A stretch of DNA of 64,000 nucleotides, taken from assembly GCA_007922225.1 (NCBI GenBank), contig ML679991.1:372001-436000 (forward strand), written 5' to 3'. The translations under genes were made by a program, and so were the position numbers. The notes under the pieces are model-generated. The model saw only the letters and a list, made by a program, of their open reading frames with translations. It was not told where the DNA came from and made no database searches. The DNA is from Emydura subglobosa (Eukaryota; Chordata; Testudines; Chelidae). The first letter of the stretch is position 1. Each line of letters begins with the position of its first letter. Positions 33,711-46,451 of the stretch are shown here, in pieces.

Positions 33711-36700
33711 TGATTGTTCTGTTCTTGGAGACCCTGCAAAAAGGAAATTGTTACTCCTGTGCTAGTCTCCTGGGATAATGGTACCGACCCTGTTGGTTGA
33801 AGCCTTTTCTAAGGGTAGGAACTGCATTCATGAGGATGCAAATCTCAAAAAGGATTCTGTTACTGATGGCCTCATCTTCTGCCTCTATTTATACATTTCT
33901 TTCCAGAGTGCTGGGCATTTCTGTGAAAATCTTCATTTCCTTCTTCATTCCTTTCATTTCTTTCACTCTCACTTCTTCATTTTAATTGTTTGACTTCTAA
34001 GTTATCTCACTGGATAAGTCCTACCGTGAAAAATTTAATGTAACCCACAGACCCAGCTCTTCCGTGTTCCTCCTTCCGAGCAGGTTAAGAGTAACTCCTA
34101 TGGCTGTCAGTCAGTGTGGATAGCATGAGAGCTGGATGGGGTGAAGTGCTGCTGATTGTGTGGTGTCAGTTTATGTCAATTCTAGTGCTGTGACAGGGGC
34201 CACTCGCCTCTTGAGCATCTCATAGTTCCTGTATGTGGTACTGCAGACCTATCCTGTGCTTTGCATCGCCTGTAGGTTGCCAAAATCTCTTGGCAGGTCT
34301 TCAATGGCTCAGCTCTCTGGCCAAGACATCAAGATCAAAATAAACCCCTTCTGAGATAGCTGAAGTCCTACAAATGTGTCTCAGCCCCAGCTCCGGGCCC
34401 TTTAAGTTCAGCCCTTTACTTGGGCTTGCAAATGAGCTTGTCCCCTTCTCAGGGTTTTGGACACTTTGCTGTTGGCCACTGGGGGAACACAGGCCCTTCC
34501 ACTACTCTGGGTCCCACCCCAGGGATCCTGTAAACAGCAGCGATGTACTGATCCTTCATTTAGTCGCTGCTACTTTCCAGATGATATGACAGGGGAAATC
34601 AAATAGAAAGCAACTGGACAGCCAACATGAAGAAAGCGCTATCTTAATCTTAGAGCTGAAAGGCTTCTGACAGGGTGGACTAGAGTTTCTTTCAAACTAC
34701 ACTAAAATTCTTCTTGATTTGAGAATGCAGTTTTATTTTTTTAAAAGCATATTAAATAAATATATAACAAGTGTACGGCTCACATTAAAATCAACAAAAA
34801 TGAAGAAGAGCTCTGTGTGGCTCAAAAGCTTGTCTCTCTCATCAACAGAAGTTGGTCCAATAAAGGATATTACCTCACCCACCTTGTCTCTCTGATGTCC
34901 TGAGACTGACATGGCTACAACTGCACTCCATACAAAAATGTTAGTAGGTAGAACACAGAACAACATGTCAATGTGAGGATGATGCCCTGCTTTATTGGAG
35001 TAAGCCTTACGTACTGCATTTTCAGAAGTTCAAAAATCCAGGAGCTTTAAATGAGGCAAGAACAATGAAGGGAGAACACAAAGTCAGTGTTCACATCTCA
35101 GAACTGGAGCTATATAAACTCTTTAATACTCCTCCATTAGACAAACAAGAGAAAGAGTTCATAGAATAGAATTATTTATTTTTTATCCTTTCTAGAGGCA
35201 AAAATATGTTTAAAATGATTATATTGCCATCTTCTTTATCTACGTTCCCTGTCATTCCAGGTAATTAATTTATATATATTATTGAAAAAAAAGGTGACTT
35301 TATATGTCTAGGCACTCTAAAACTGGCAGCCACAGACCACATTTGTTCCTTGGGATGTATTTAATCTGGCTGTAATCCTTTGATTTTGTTGTGTATTATG
35401 GTACATGTGTGATGTATGAGAGTGGAGTTAAGGTTTTTGCCCTCCAGTGTGCATGTGATTCATTTTATGTGTATATTGTGTGATATGCTCGTTTTGGAGG
35501 GCATAGATTTTAGAAGTGGTGGAGCACAGTCAAATGTTTAATTTATATCCCACACATATGCGCTGAATCATCTGCTTTGAGAATACAATCTGATGGTGCT
35601 CCGGTGTCTTCAATGGGAATGGAGAATATTCCTCCGGCTGATTGCAGCTCTGTTCATTTTTTGTCAATAATGCATGTAACATATGACACACTTTACATTA
35701 TTTTGATTGGTCTCTCCCCCAAGGCCACCTCTTTGCCTCCACATCTTTTAAATGACCCATCCCTGAGGCATAAAAACCTCCTTGAAACAGAGAGGAAATA
35801 CCCTCCACCCCAGCAGACACCAGCTTTAGTCTTCTCTGGGGCCAGAAAGTCCGTAACACTGTTAATCAGTCTCATCTCAACAGATGAGACTCTTTGTCTT
35901 CACAAACTAGTAAAGCTGGGCTTGCAGTTCTGTTTTTGTATTGTACCATAATTATTCCTGCCCCCTGTAGCTGTTGTCATTCTCCAGTGAATTCAGTCCA
36001 TACAACTCCCATGATACTTACCCAGTGACCTGGAAATGTTTTTGAAAAAGGTGTTTTGGTAAAACAGAGAATGCTGATTCTGTGTCCCACTTTACCTGTG
36101 TCAGAACCCCATCAGCCTGTAATATAATCCAAAAAGGTTGCATATAGGAATTTCCTTACTTCAAGATGAACAAGCCAGGCTTGAGCAAGGGCAATTTAGC
36201 CTCTCCGATTGCAGATCTTCTTCATCATAACTACCTGGTTGCAAATATGGTCTCCTCTCTCTTCTTCTGTAGCTCTTTCCTATGGTGAAGGAAGATGCCT
36301 AAGCAGAAATTCTGCTACACGTAGTCTGTTTGGTGCAACATATATTTGAGTAAGGCATCGCCAATTCCTACAGGCCCAAAACAGAGGCAAATAAAAATGG
36401 CAGGAATCTGAATCATGTGATCTGATATGTAACAAACGGATGTCCTTTTGTTATGTCCTCCCATCTCTGTTTTACTTATTGGTTGTTGCTCTTGTGGCCA
36501 TCTCTCTTCTCTGGCCCTGACATGTCTTGACAAGTCCTGACATGTAAACCTCCTCTTCACAGAAATTGTTTTGGTTCTGAAATAGATGATTCTGTTTATC
36601 ACCTATAATTAGCAAACAGTTGATACACTGTATGTAAAATCAGTCATTTGTTTGCAGTCACTGCAGAGCATTCTAAATAGGAAAATGCAAAGATATATGC

Positions 36701-36740
36701 ATGAAATAGAAAGTCAGTAACAGAACCCTTCCCTAATTTG
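33711..36740. other. Upstream flank of the taste receptor with repeat fragments
   Basis: The part 34800-34935 (AAAAGCTTGTCTCTCTCATCA, TTGGTCCAATAAAGGATATTACC) resembles a Penelope-like end widespread in reptiles. The part 34375-34560 (CAGCCCCAGCTCCGGGCCCT, TCTGGGTCCCACCCCAGGGA) looks like an LTR fragment. The remainder is AT-rich with no gene seen. Confidence 0.4.
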
Positions 36741-36744
36741 CAGT

Positions 36745-38780
36745 TCAATGCACCTGTGTCTTTGGTGATTAACTATTGGAAGAGCAAATACAGCTGTCCT
36801 TGGTTTTTTCCTCTTCCTTCTCATGTACTTGCAAAATGCTTCCTTGTTACCCATTATGTCCCTAGCTAATTTCATTTCATTTTGTACTTTGGCCTTTTTA
36901 ATTCTGTACCTACAAGTGTGGGCTGTTTTTTAATATTCATTCTTCATAATAGGACCTAGATTCTACTTTGTGTGTGACTCTCTTTCTTTTGAGTTTCAGG
37001 GAGCTGAAGATCTTCTGCTAAGCCAGGGTGGTCTGTGTTCTGCTGCCTGGTGTGCGGCACCACTGAGAGTGCCAAATTCAGGCAGACTGTAAGAAGCGGG
37101 GCAAACACACCCCAAAACTGGTGGTTTATTTTATCATTAGAATTCACCAAGCCAGTGACAAAAGTGGGCTCCTGTATCACTATACTAGTTCACAGAGAGC
37201 CACACCACAGTCCCCTAGGCACTCCAGCCCCTGGTTATCACCCAGACAACTGGGTTTTTTTGATGAGAGGTTACTGAAAACCAGATTCACCACTTATAAA
37301 TGTCTTCCATCCCAAAGGATCAGCCTCTTCTCCGGGTCAATATATAACTCAGATCTTACCCAAAAAACATGTTCGTAGTCAGTCCTTTAGTAACTAACAG
37401 CTAAAGGTTTAATAATATAAAAAGACAGAAAAGAAGAGAGTTATCAAAGGGTTAAAAGAATTATTTACATTACAAATGATTTTCAGAGTTTGCAAATCAG
37501 GATCATAGCAGTGATGTTAAATCTGCTAGTTTTGTAATAAGTCTCTCTAGTTCACCCAATAGATTGGAGGTCATCAATCTTTTGTTCAAAGCTCTTTGTT
37601 AGAAATTATGTCCAGAAGTGGGCAGCAGGATTGAAGACCAAGCAGTGATATCATATAACTTAGCTCACGTGCATAGAAAGTTACTGGCCAATATGGGGTC
37701 CAAGATCACATGAGCATGGAAAGCTACTGGTAAAAGATGTTGTCTTAGGTCACATACCCTTGTCACAGGTGCTTACATGCTTTGCTGAATCATAGGGGCA
37801 GCTGTTGGCTCCACGCTTTCTGAGTCGTCTCCAGGAAGGGCTCACTGAAGAGCTGATTCCTCTTAATGGCCCATCACCACATGGATGGCCCATCAACCAG
37901 TGATGGCTAGGCTGAATGTAAATTTGTCTGGTGGGAGTCACCAAGGAACAGAACGTGTTTGAGATAAAAATACATAGCCAAAATTCATAACTTCAGCTAC
38001 GAAGAGGATACATGCATAAAATCAGGATGATCATGTATAGCACATTACCGTTTTTCCATTGATCCCTTATATGACTTACTTTGTATCAGATTTCATGCAA
38101 ATGTGCAACCGTGGTGATATATTACAGATTGTAACTAGTGTATACCTGGTTATCATTATTTTTTATACAGCATCACATGGTCTTTTGCCATACTTCCTAT
38201 CTTTCCTATACATTGGTGTAATTTGATCATGTGCCCTTAATAATGTCTCTTTAAAAAAACTGCCAACTCTCCTGAACCCTTTTCCCCCTTAGACTTGCTT
38301 CCCTCAGCCTCTCCTCATAAGTCTTGTGCTCCAGCCCCTAATCATTTTTGTTGTCCTTCGCTGGATTCTCTCCAACTTGTCCACATCCTTTCTGTCGTGG
38401 GGGGCCCAAAACTGGACACAATACTCCAAATCAGCCTCACCAATGCCAAATAGAGGGGAATAATCACTTCCCTCAATCTGCTGGCAATGCTCCTACTAAT
38501 GCAGCCCAATATGCTATTAGCCTTCTTGGCAATAAGGGCACACTGCTGACTCATATCCAGCTTCTTATCCACTGTAACCCCCAGGTCCTTTTCTGCAGAA
38601 CTGCTGCCTAGCCCGTCGGTCCCCAGTCTGTAGCTGTGCATGGGATTCTTCCATCCTAAGTGCAGGACTCTGCACTTGTCCTTGTGGAACCTCATCTTTT
38701 GGCCCAATCCTCTAATTTGTCTAGGTCACTATGTATCCTATCTCTGCCCTTTTGATTCCTACTGCTACAATGCAGATTCC
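36745..38780 (-). mobile_element. CR1 LINE split by an LTR insertion
   Basis: The left piece (36745-37033) and right piece (38178-38780) are contiguous in CR1: AAGCCAGGGTGGTC joins TTTTGCCATACTTCC once the insert is removed. The right piece encodes [40 protein letters not shown] and [13 protein letters not shown]. The left piece is out of order with the right near 38240 (a jump within CR1), indicating an internal deletion as well. Confidence 0.8.
37034..38177 (-). mobile_element. Solo LTR inserted into CR1, with 5-bp target duplication
   Basis: The 1144-bp element starts TGTGTTCTGC and ends AGCATCACA (TG...CA). It is flanked by TGGTC at 37029-37033 and 38178-38182. Its transcription sense is the minus strand: the inverse of 37350-37420 reads ATTAAACCTTTAGCTGTTAG, then TTACTAAAGGACTG and TTGGGTAAGATCTGAG, matching 31310-31375. 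No internal retroviral or Gypsy coding sequence remains. Confidence 0.85.
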
Positions 38781-38924
38781 TCCTGAAACCTGCTACCCAC
38801 GAGGCAGGCCATTTATCCTGTTTTAAAGCAGACAGTCCTGCTTCTATAAGATTTGTCCCCCATCCGGTACGGAGACAAAACCAGTTGTGGTTTTGTCCAG
38901 TACCAGACTAGGGATGCCATTTTG

Positions 38925-39225
38925 AAGAATGCACCTCTACACCCCTGCCAATGTGACCTCTCATGCACCATGCGTGTGAGGTCATGCCAGTGACGGTGGG
39001 GCAGCGTGCTTTTCAAAATGGCATCCCCTGCGTGGCATGATCTTGCATACACCATGTGAGGTCATGCTGGTAGGGATGATTCGCTCTTCTAAAGAGCATT
39101 CCCTATGTGGTGTGATCTTGCATGCATCTTGTGTGGTCATGCTGGTGATGGTGGAGCAGCACAGTCTTCAAAATGGCATCCCCAGTGTGGCATAACCTTG
39201 CATGAACCATACGTTTGCGGGGCTG
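38925..39225. repeat. Tandem repeat of about 77 bp, three to four copies
   Basis: Units begin CAAAATGGCATCCCC near 39016, TAAAGAGCATTCCCT near 39094 and CAAAATGGCATCCCC near 39170. Each continues GTGGCATGATCTTGCAT and GTGAGGTCATGCTGGT or close variants. A degenerate earlier unit covers 38940-39015, and GGGATGCCATTTTG at 38911 is the inverted unit start. Confidence 0.8.
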
Positions 39226-39369
39226 CGTACCAGAACGTTCAGTATTCTGGGAATGGGTGAGTGGCCATTCTACTACTTACCCTCTGTTCTTATCAGGGCT
39301 AACTGTGCCTAAGCTAAAACTGAATATGCCACCTCTCTGCCACCCACTTCCTTACTCAGTATAACCTTC

Positions 39370-39625
39370 ACCGGAAGAAGCTATTGAGGAATACCTCGGT
39401 TTTTATCCCATATTTCATAGCATGCTAGTCTTGATTTAAAGGCCTTAACTGATGAAGAATCCACCATGCCTCTTGCCAAGTTGTTGTAAGGGTCAGTTTT
39501 CTTCTCTGTTAAAAATGTGCACCTTATTTTCGGTCTAAATTGTCTAACTTCAGCTTCTGAATTGGCTCTAGTTATACTTTTGTCTGCTAGACTGAGAGCG
39601 CTGTACAATCAGAAATGTCTTCCCG
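39370..39625 (-). mobile_element. CR1-like LINE 3' region fragment
   Basis: It contains the 3' UTR-type phrases CTTGATTTAAAGGCCTTAAC, GATGAAGAATCCACCATG and CTTGCCAAGTTGTT, as found in CR1 3' ends, without coding sequence. Confidence 0.5.
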
Positions 39626-40600
39626 TGTAGGTACTTATGTGTTTCTAATGAGAGGCACAATTTAATGTGCTCATTACGTGCTGATCATTTCATATGTGGT
39701 CAGTTTCTTGACTTTTTCCAGTGCAGTTCACAAACTAATCAGTAGAATTCATGACTCTGATAAAACCTATTTGCTATAATCTTAGCAATGGACTCAGTTA
39801 CAAAAATCACTACAAGGAAAAAAGGCTGGAAATGTTTCCCTTATCACCACCAACTCCTACCATATTTCTGGAGTTTCAGAGGAAATTTCACTAGCACAAT
39901 TCATATAGAAAATTCAGTGGAAGATGTATTTATTCTATTAGTAGTTAATCAAGTGTGGAGCTGCATTAACGAGGGAAGGGTTCTGTTACTTTTTTCCATT
40001 ACATGCACATATCTTTGCATTTACCATCTGGAGTGATCTATTGGTGAATGCAAACAAATGACTGATTTTACATACACAATAACAACCATTCGCTAATTAC
40101 AGGATGTGACCAGAATTTATTGCAGAGCTGAAACAATTTCTATGAAGAGAGGACTACATGATACCATCCCATTTGGTAAACAAATTGGGCTTTAGAACCT
40201 GTATGATCTATTATAAATTACCAAAGCCCTGGGCAACATTAGCTTTAAAACACTAATAACCATAAGATTCCGGGTTATCATACTGTCAACTACTTGCAAC
40301 TCCAATGAGTCCAACTCCAATCATTTTCATGTGCCAAGTGATTTCCTTAAATGTGCTAGATTAAATTTAAAATTGTCGTTTTGTATGGCATCCCTCATAT
40401 TTCAAGGACATGGACCATGTCACCATCACCCTCAAGGATGGAGCAGTTTCACACAATTCATATTTTCAAGCTTTTCTTTGCAACCAAGAAGGCAAGATGC
40501 CATTTTTGTGTGTGTAAAATAAATAAATAAAGGAAAACTTACGTTTTGACACCACATGACCTTAATCCAACCCTATCTATGGTTTATCTGCACCTCACTG
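39626..40600. other. AT-rich intergenic sequence, nothing recognised
   Basis: No open frame with protein-like composition, RNA gene or nameable repeat is seen. A short (AAAT)n run lies at 40518-40531. Confidence 0.45.
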
Positions 40601-40609
40601 AGCAGAAGC

Positions 40610-41985
40610 TGTGACACTAGGCCCGAAAAAGCCAAGCAACGTTACAAATTGCATGGCCCAAATCTGACCTTTAAAGATATATTATAGGAAAATACAACGG
40701 TAGTGAGGGTCACTCCTTATAAGTAGAACATAGCTTTGGTATGCAAGTGTGTTGTTGGTAGTTATTTGATGTTATTTACATTAGAGGTTAGCAATGTAGA
40801 TAAACTGCTCTCCTGTCTATCACTGGTCTATTGATTAAGAATTCAAAAGGAACATATGAACATTTAGATAGAACTTTGACTGTAACAATACTATTGTTTG
40901 TATTTCTCTTTGAAGTTTAGGTAGTAAATAGTTGTAAATGGTTGTAAATGGCCAATTACCTTGTGCTAATGTAACTGGTTACTGGTGTGCACAGGACATA
41001 GGAGATGATACTTCACAGTCCCAAGTAATCATCTATTAATTGTTCAAGCAGACACCTGCTGTCAAGAAAATATCAGTCAGCCAGCATGGCTCTATAAAAG
41101 ACTCGAGTGGACTGATCCTTTTTATCTCATATCTGTCCAACCTCGTCAGGGAAGGTTTGGATCACAAGATTGAGATCCGAGCACCAGCCTGGAATCACCC
41201 TGCTAATTCTCATGGGAGAATTTGAACAAACTTTGCACACATGGACTATTTAGTCTTCATTTCTCTGGACTGGATTTCTAACAAAGAAGCTCTAAACAAG
41301 GACGGACGACCTCCAAGCTATTTGCTTAATTTCAGAGACTTTGCCATTTAAAAACTTTGCAATTCAGTTATCATCTCTATTTTGAAACTGACCTAAGAGC
41401 TTTATTTTCATCTGTGTGTGTATATTGACCTTTTAACCATTACTCTCTTTCCTTTTTTAAAATAAATGTTAGTTTAGTTAATAAGCATTGGCTTCAAGTG
41501 TGTGTTTGGGTAAGATCTGAACTATTCATTGACCTGGTTGGTAATGTGTCTGATTCTTTGGGATTGGTAGAACTTTTTTACATGTGATGGATAAAGATTT
41601 TCAATAATCCTCATCATATTTGACTTGGCTGTCTGGGTGCTAGCCAATGGGTTGGATAGTTTTAAGGGAACTGTATTTTGTCTTCTGAATGACCAGTGAG
41701 GTCATCAGAACTTGTTTGCTGCTGGCTTGGTATATCTAATGGAAGAAAACCCACCAGTATGCAGGGCTTTGCCTGCCCCACTCTTTGAAGTTTGCCCTGT
41801 TTAAGCGATCTCAGCCCCTGGACCCCAGTGTTACAGAAGCTGAGCCTGAGAAGCTCAGCAGAGCAGGCGCTGTCACACCGTGAACATCGGTGCAATCTAT
41901 CATGGGCAGCATCCTGTCTTTGTGTGTCAAGTAGGTGGAGTTTGGTTTCTGGATGGAATTTAAAATAGTACCACAACATCCTCCT
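40610..41985 (+). mobile_element. Diverged LTR copy, same family as 37034-38177
   Basis: AAATAAATGTTAGTTTAGTTAATAAG at 41460 and GGGTAAGATCTGAACTATTC at 41509 match the core of the copies at 31310 (same orientation) and 37350-37420 (inverted). A TATA-like CTATAAAAG is at 41090. A possible TG start is at 40610 (TGTGACACTAGG), but no target duplication is clear, so the limits are approximate. Confidence 0.5.
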
Positions 41986-42776
41986 CTCCTGCTACATTTC
42001 TATCTAGGAATATTTATGATGTGAATCTTTGAGCCTGGTCTAGCTCCAGTTGACTGGTTTTATAGCACTTTAACTCCCCTGGCATAGTGGAGTTACTCCT
42101 ACTTTACACTAATGAGAGAAGAATTGGCTTCGCTGTGTCTCTTCTTCTAAATTCATCTCTCAGACAGGGGTACTAAGATTAGCATAAATTGCCATCATTC
42201 AGTGAGCACCATTCATTCCATTCAGAGGCCAGAAGACACTTCTACTGATACGCTGGAGTTACTCTTATCTAGTTGAGAGAAAGTGGGGAATAGTGTCCAC
42301 GGAGTGCATTGCGTTTTTCAAAGTTAGCTCCCAATACATTTTTTCTGGTAACCTACCCTAGGGATCATATAATTCAGATAAATATTGGGGGATGCAAGGA
42401 AGGCAAAGATGGAGAGAAAGGTGGAAGGGTAAAGAAAAAATAGCTTCTCAAAATAGCATAGCACTGCAGATGGAGACAGTAAATACATTCAAAGTATATG
42501 AGAGCATTAGTAATAGACTCTTCTGAGATTTGCATCCCTATGAATGGAGTAGGTCCTATATTTAGAAAAAGCTTAAACTAATCTTAGTATCAAAGGCAGA
42601 ATACCAGTCAAGAACTCAGTTCTCTTCCATCAGTCACAGAGAATATGTCAGTATTCCAGGTCTTCATATTTCCTCCAAGATATAAGAATATCTGGGTGGG
42701 TCTGGGAAGCAACTCCAGATATACATTACTTTAAATATCTATAGGGCATTAATAAGCTTGTATAAGAAAGGCTGTA

Positions 42777-43107
42777 CAGTAGAACCTCAGAGTTACGAAC
42801 ACCTCAGGAATGGAGGTTGTTCATAACTCTGCAATGTTCCTAACTCTGAACTGAACTGTTGTGGTTCTTTCAGAAGTTTACAACTGAACATTGACTTAAT
42901 ACAGCTTTGAAACTTTACTATGCAGAAAAAAATGCTGCTTTCCCTTAATTTTTTTTAGTAGTTTGTTTAACGCAGTGCTGTACTATATTTGCTTTTTGTG
43001 TGGGGGTGTCTCTGCTGCTGCCTGATGGCATACTTCCAGTTCCAAATGAGATGTGTGGTTGACCGGTCAGTTTGTGACTCTGGTGTTCGAACTCTGAGGT
43101 TCTACTG
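42777..43107. mobile_element. Tigger/mariner-type MITE
   Basis: The ends CAGTAGAACCTCAGAGTTAC and (inverted) GAACTCTGAGGTTCTACTG are matching terminal inverted repeats of about 27 bp with a single-base indel. TA flanks both ends (42775-42776 and 43108-43109), the TcMar target duplication. It is 331 bp long and has no transposase. Confidence 0.88.
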
Positions 43108-43309
43108 TAGTATAAAATCACTGCCGCTTCCTGATATTTGTTTGAGCACAGGGAAGGGTGGAATGTGGTGAGGCTGCCAGAATACACCTGGCAGGTCTGG
43201 CATTAGTGATTGGCAAATAAACAGTATTATTGTCCAGCATCCTGGAGTCTGATCTTGCTCTCACTGTGGTGAGTGGAAGTTCTGCCATTTACTTTGATTA
43301 AAGTGGAGC

Positions 43310-43470
43310 AGGCAGGGAGGTTGGGGAAGCTCCTTCACTGGCGGTTTACAAAAGAAGGCTGGATAGCCATCTGCCTTGGATAGTTTAGATACAACAAATC
43401 CTGTATCTTGGCAGGGGTTAGACTAGATGACTCTGGCGGTCCCTTCTAACCCTGTGATTCTATGACTCTA
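43310..43470 (+). mobile_element. CR1 3' tail
   Basis: TTAGACTAGATGACTCTGGC and CCCTTCTAACCCTGTGATTC, with the terminal repeats ATTCTATGACTCTA, are diagnostic of a CR1 end. Only the last 160 bp are present. Confidence 0.85.
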
Positions 43471-44990
43471 GGCCATAGACTGAAGAAGCTGGAAATGACA
43501 CTTGTGACATGCATTCTGATACTTTCCCCTGCATCTCTGAAGTGCTCCATGATAATTTTCTCTCAGTGACACCAGATCAAATACTCTCAGTTTACAGATT
43601 TAAAAAGAAAAGATCCTTTTACTGCCTTTGATGCAAACTCCACATGTGATTTGAGAATCAGGCTGGTGTACTTCTCATATATCAACACAGATAAAGCTTT
43701 TTTCTGACCAAATTCTTCTCAGTGTCACTTATGCAACCTCAATGCCTTCACATTGGCCCCAGATGACACCTGTGCAATTTCATTTGCTTTATTTGGTTTG
43801 CAAAATGTAATTCATTGGAACTCAGAAACCAGTTCTGTTGTAGCATAAGAAGGAATAGAATCCAGTTCCCTTTCTCTGAGCTCTGCAGGGTAAGTGGAAA
43901 TAAAAAGCAATGAAAACTCATTTTAGTCACTGAAATCCAACAATCTGAATATGTGCAGAGAGCAGATGTGACGAGTAAGAACGTGCCATTATTTGTTAGT
44001 CATCAGCCTTGATATGCTTGCAATGTGTTGCAAAGTTCATGAATAGTCAAAGCTTCAGGAGTTAGGATTTGTTTGAATTTTCATAATGGAAATATGTTAT
44101 TCGTTATTTCCCTCTTTACAATATTTCAGCCGTCAGAGAAACAATGCTATTTGACTTTGGCGTCCAACTACCAAAACAAACAGCAATCAATCAATAAGAA
44201 CAGTTGCAAACATCTGATAAGTTGAAAATTATTTGTGCAAACTATCTGGTGAATATTTCAGAGCAACGAACACATTTGATGGAAATCTGCATGGATTCAC
44301 TAACCAAAAACGGGCTTGAATTCTTTGTAATGGATAATTCAAACAGCTCTAGCTGGGATGGAGACCAGCAGCCTTGAATTCAGCCTGGATAAAAAGAATA
44401 TGAAATTGTTTAATTTGGCGTTCGTAACAAATATAGAGAACTCTACAGCCTCACCCTTGAAGGAGAAGTGAGTCAGATTTCTAGTGTACATCTTAGATAG
44501 GGAACTGTGATTTCACCTTTGAGTTACTTGAATATTTTGTTTGAAAAGTTAATTTGTGCGAACAGAAAAGGAATTGCCAGATTCTCTCCTTCAGGCATCC
44601 AGGAAAGAGGAGACCGATGAAAGAAGCCCAGAATGGGAGGCAAAGAAGGGACAAGAATAGTCTTCCAGGCAGAGGAGGAGGAATGGGAGAAAACAGTACA
44701 TTATTTGAAGCTACCAAGCACTTGCAGAGGAAAGACTTACTGTTACTGTGCACCAGGATGCGGTATCGGTATTTGAGGTGGTAAAATGGCAGGAAGGTGG
44801 CATTCTCTCTTGCAGGCAAGCGTTGCAATAATGCCGGCACTACGAGACATTGGAGAATTCTGGTCAGTGATTACTCCCACTTTGTTCACTCAGCATGTGG
44901 CTCTCCAGCTCTTCCTAACTCAGTAGCACCATTATAGGGTCTCTTAATGTCCCACTTGTTACGAATAGGAGATGAAGCATTGTCCTGTTA
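43471..44990. other. Intergenic, nothing recognised
   Basis: AT-rich sequence without gene or nameable repeat. Short open frames here lack protein-like composition. Confidence 0.4.
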
Positions 44991-45004
44991 TTCAGGCCCA
45001 AACC

Positions 45005-45200
45005 TAGATCTTGGAAGATGTAGGGTCTATTTTCTGCACCACCACAGACCTCTTGTGTGAACTTTTGCACATCACTTATGGTCTGAGTTTCTTGTTTGAA
45101 AAAATGAAGATAACAATAATATCCCACAGGAGTGCTGTGAGGATAAATCCATTAAGAATTGTGAGGTGCTCAGTTACTGTGGCAATAAGGGACAGATAAA
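45005..45200 (+). repeat. MIR-like SINE
   Basis: The order of GTGTGAACTTTTGCACATCACTTA, TGAGTTTCTTGTTTGAAAAAATGAAGATAA and GGAGTGCTGTGAGGATAAAT follows the MIR core and tail. Confidence 0.65.
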
Positions 45201-46129
45201 TACCTTATATAGATTATTTTGTTAATGGTCTAACGTTTAACTTTCTCAATAACCACAAGTTATGTTACCCCTCTTACTTTATTTACTAAGAGTGCATGAA
45301 AAATTTGCCAGCTTACAAAAGCAGATTTGCATGACTCCTTTCTTAAAGATGAAAATATGTTAAAACCAGAATGCTTCATAGCTATGCGTTTTGTCAAGTC
45401 AAGCTCCCCAACCGGACACAAAAGCAGACACAAGGGAACACAGGAGAAGAGGCAAAGGAAAACATTTGATGTTCCTTTTCTGGGCTGCTGATAGACACAT
45501 GATTGGGTTGTCAGCCTCAGGCTGGAGTTGTAGCTATTTTCTTAAGTAAGCAGAGTCCTTTGTCTGGGTTGGAAGACTAAATGGGAGGGAAGATCCTGCT
45601 GGAGGATGAACTTTATCCCCTCTCGCCCTTTACCAGGAATCAGCAGAAAGAACGTCAGATGTGGGAGCAGAAACCAAATTCTAGACCAGTTAGATACATT
45701 GGGAAAACCTAAGAACCATCAATGCCAGAGGTAATGATAACGACACCCGTTAGACTCAGAGATTTGGAGAACAAAGTAAATAAGAAAAGCAAAGAACAGA
45801 TACAGATAAAACAAAAAAGCAAAGACCCTTTTCCATCTTTAACCTCATGCTCCCCCCTTTTTTCTTTCTCATCATTATACTTCCCAGTCCATGAAATTAT
45901 CAGGCTGTTCATAGTAATCTTTCCAGAGGTATCTGGTAGATTTTCCAAGCCAAACAAACTTAATTCACATACAAGGAAGCCTTGAGTAAAGCACATTCTC
46001 AAAAACATATCAGCAAGAGTCCAGTTCTCAAAACAAAGTTCCAGAATGCATGGGTTGAAAATGCTTAAAATATTTTTTTAGGCCTTTCCTTAAATTTCAG
46101 GTAATAGTGTCCATTTAACAGGACTTAAA

Positions 46130-46390
46130 TCTGTATCCGCTCTGCCACAGACTTCCTGTCTGACCTTGGTCATAGCACTTAATTTCTCTGTGCCTCTGTT
46201 CCTCACCTGTAAAATGGGGGTAATAATACTTCCTTCTTCCCACCCTTGTCTGTCTCGTCTACTTTGATTATGAGCTCTTTGAGGCAGGGACTTCCACCTA
46301 TTATGTGTTTGTACTGGGCCTAGCAGAATCGGGCCCTGATCTTGGGTAAGGCCTCTCGCTTATTAATTATTGTTATTAATAATAATAAAT
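46130..46390 (+). repeat. MIR-like SINE with AAT tail
   Basis: GACCTTGGTCATAGCACTTAATTT, CTCACCTGTAAAATGGGGGTA and GAGCTCTTTGAGGCAGGGAC occur in the order of an amniote MIR, followed by (AAT)n at 46370-46390. It lies 60 bp beyond the stop of the first olfactory receptor. Confidence 0.75.
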
Positions 46391-46451
46391 GAATAATGTT
46401 GCAGGAAAATCACACAGGTTGATCTTACCATCATGGCAAACGTTCATTAAA

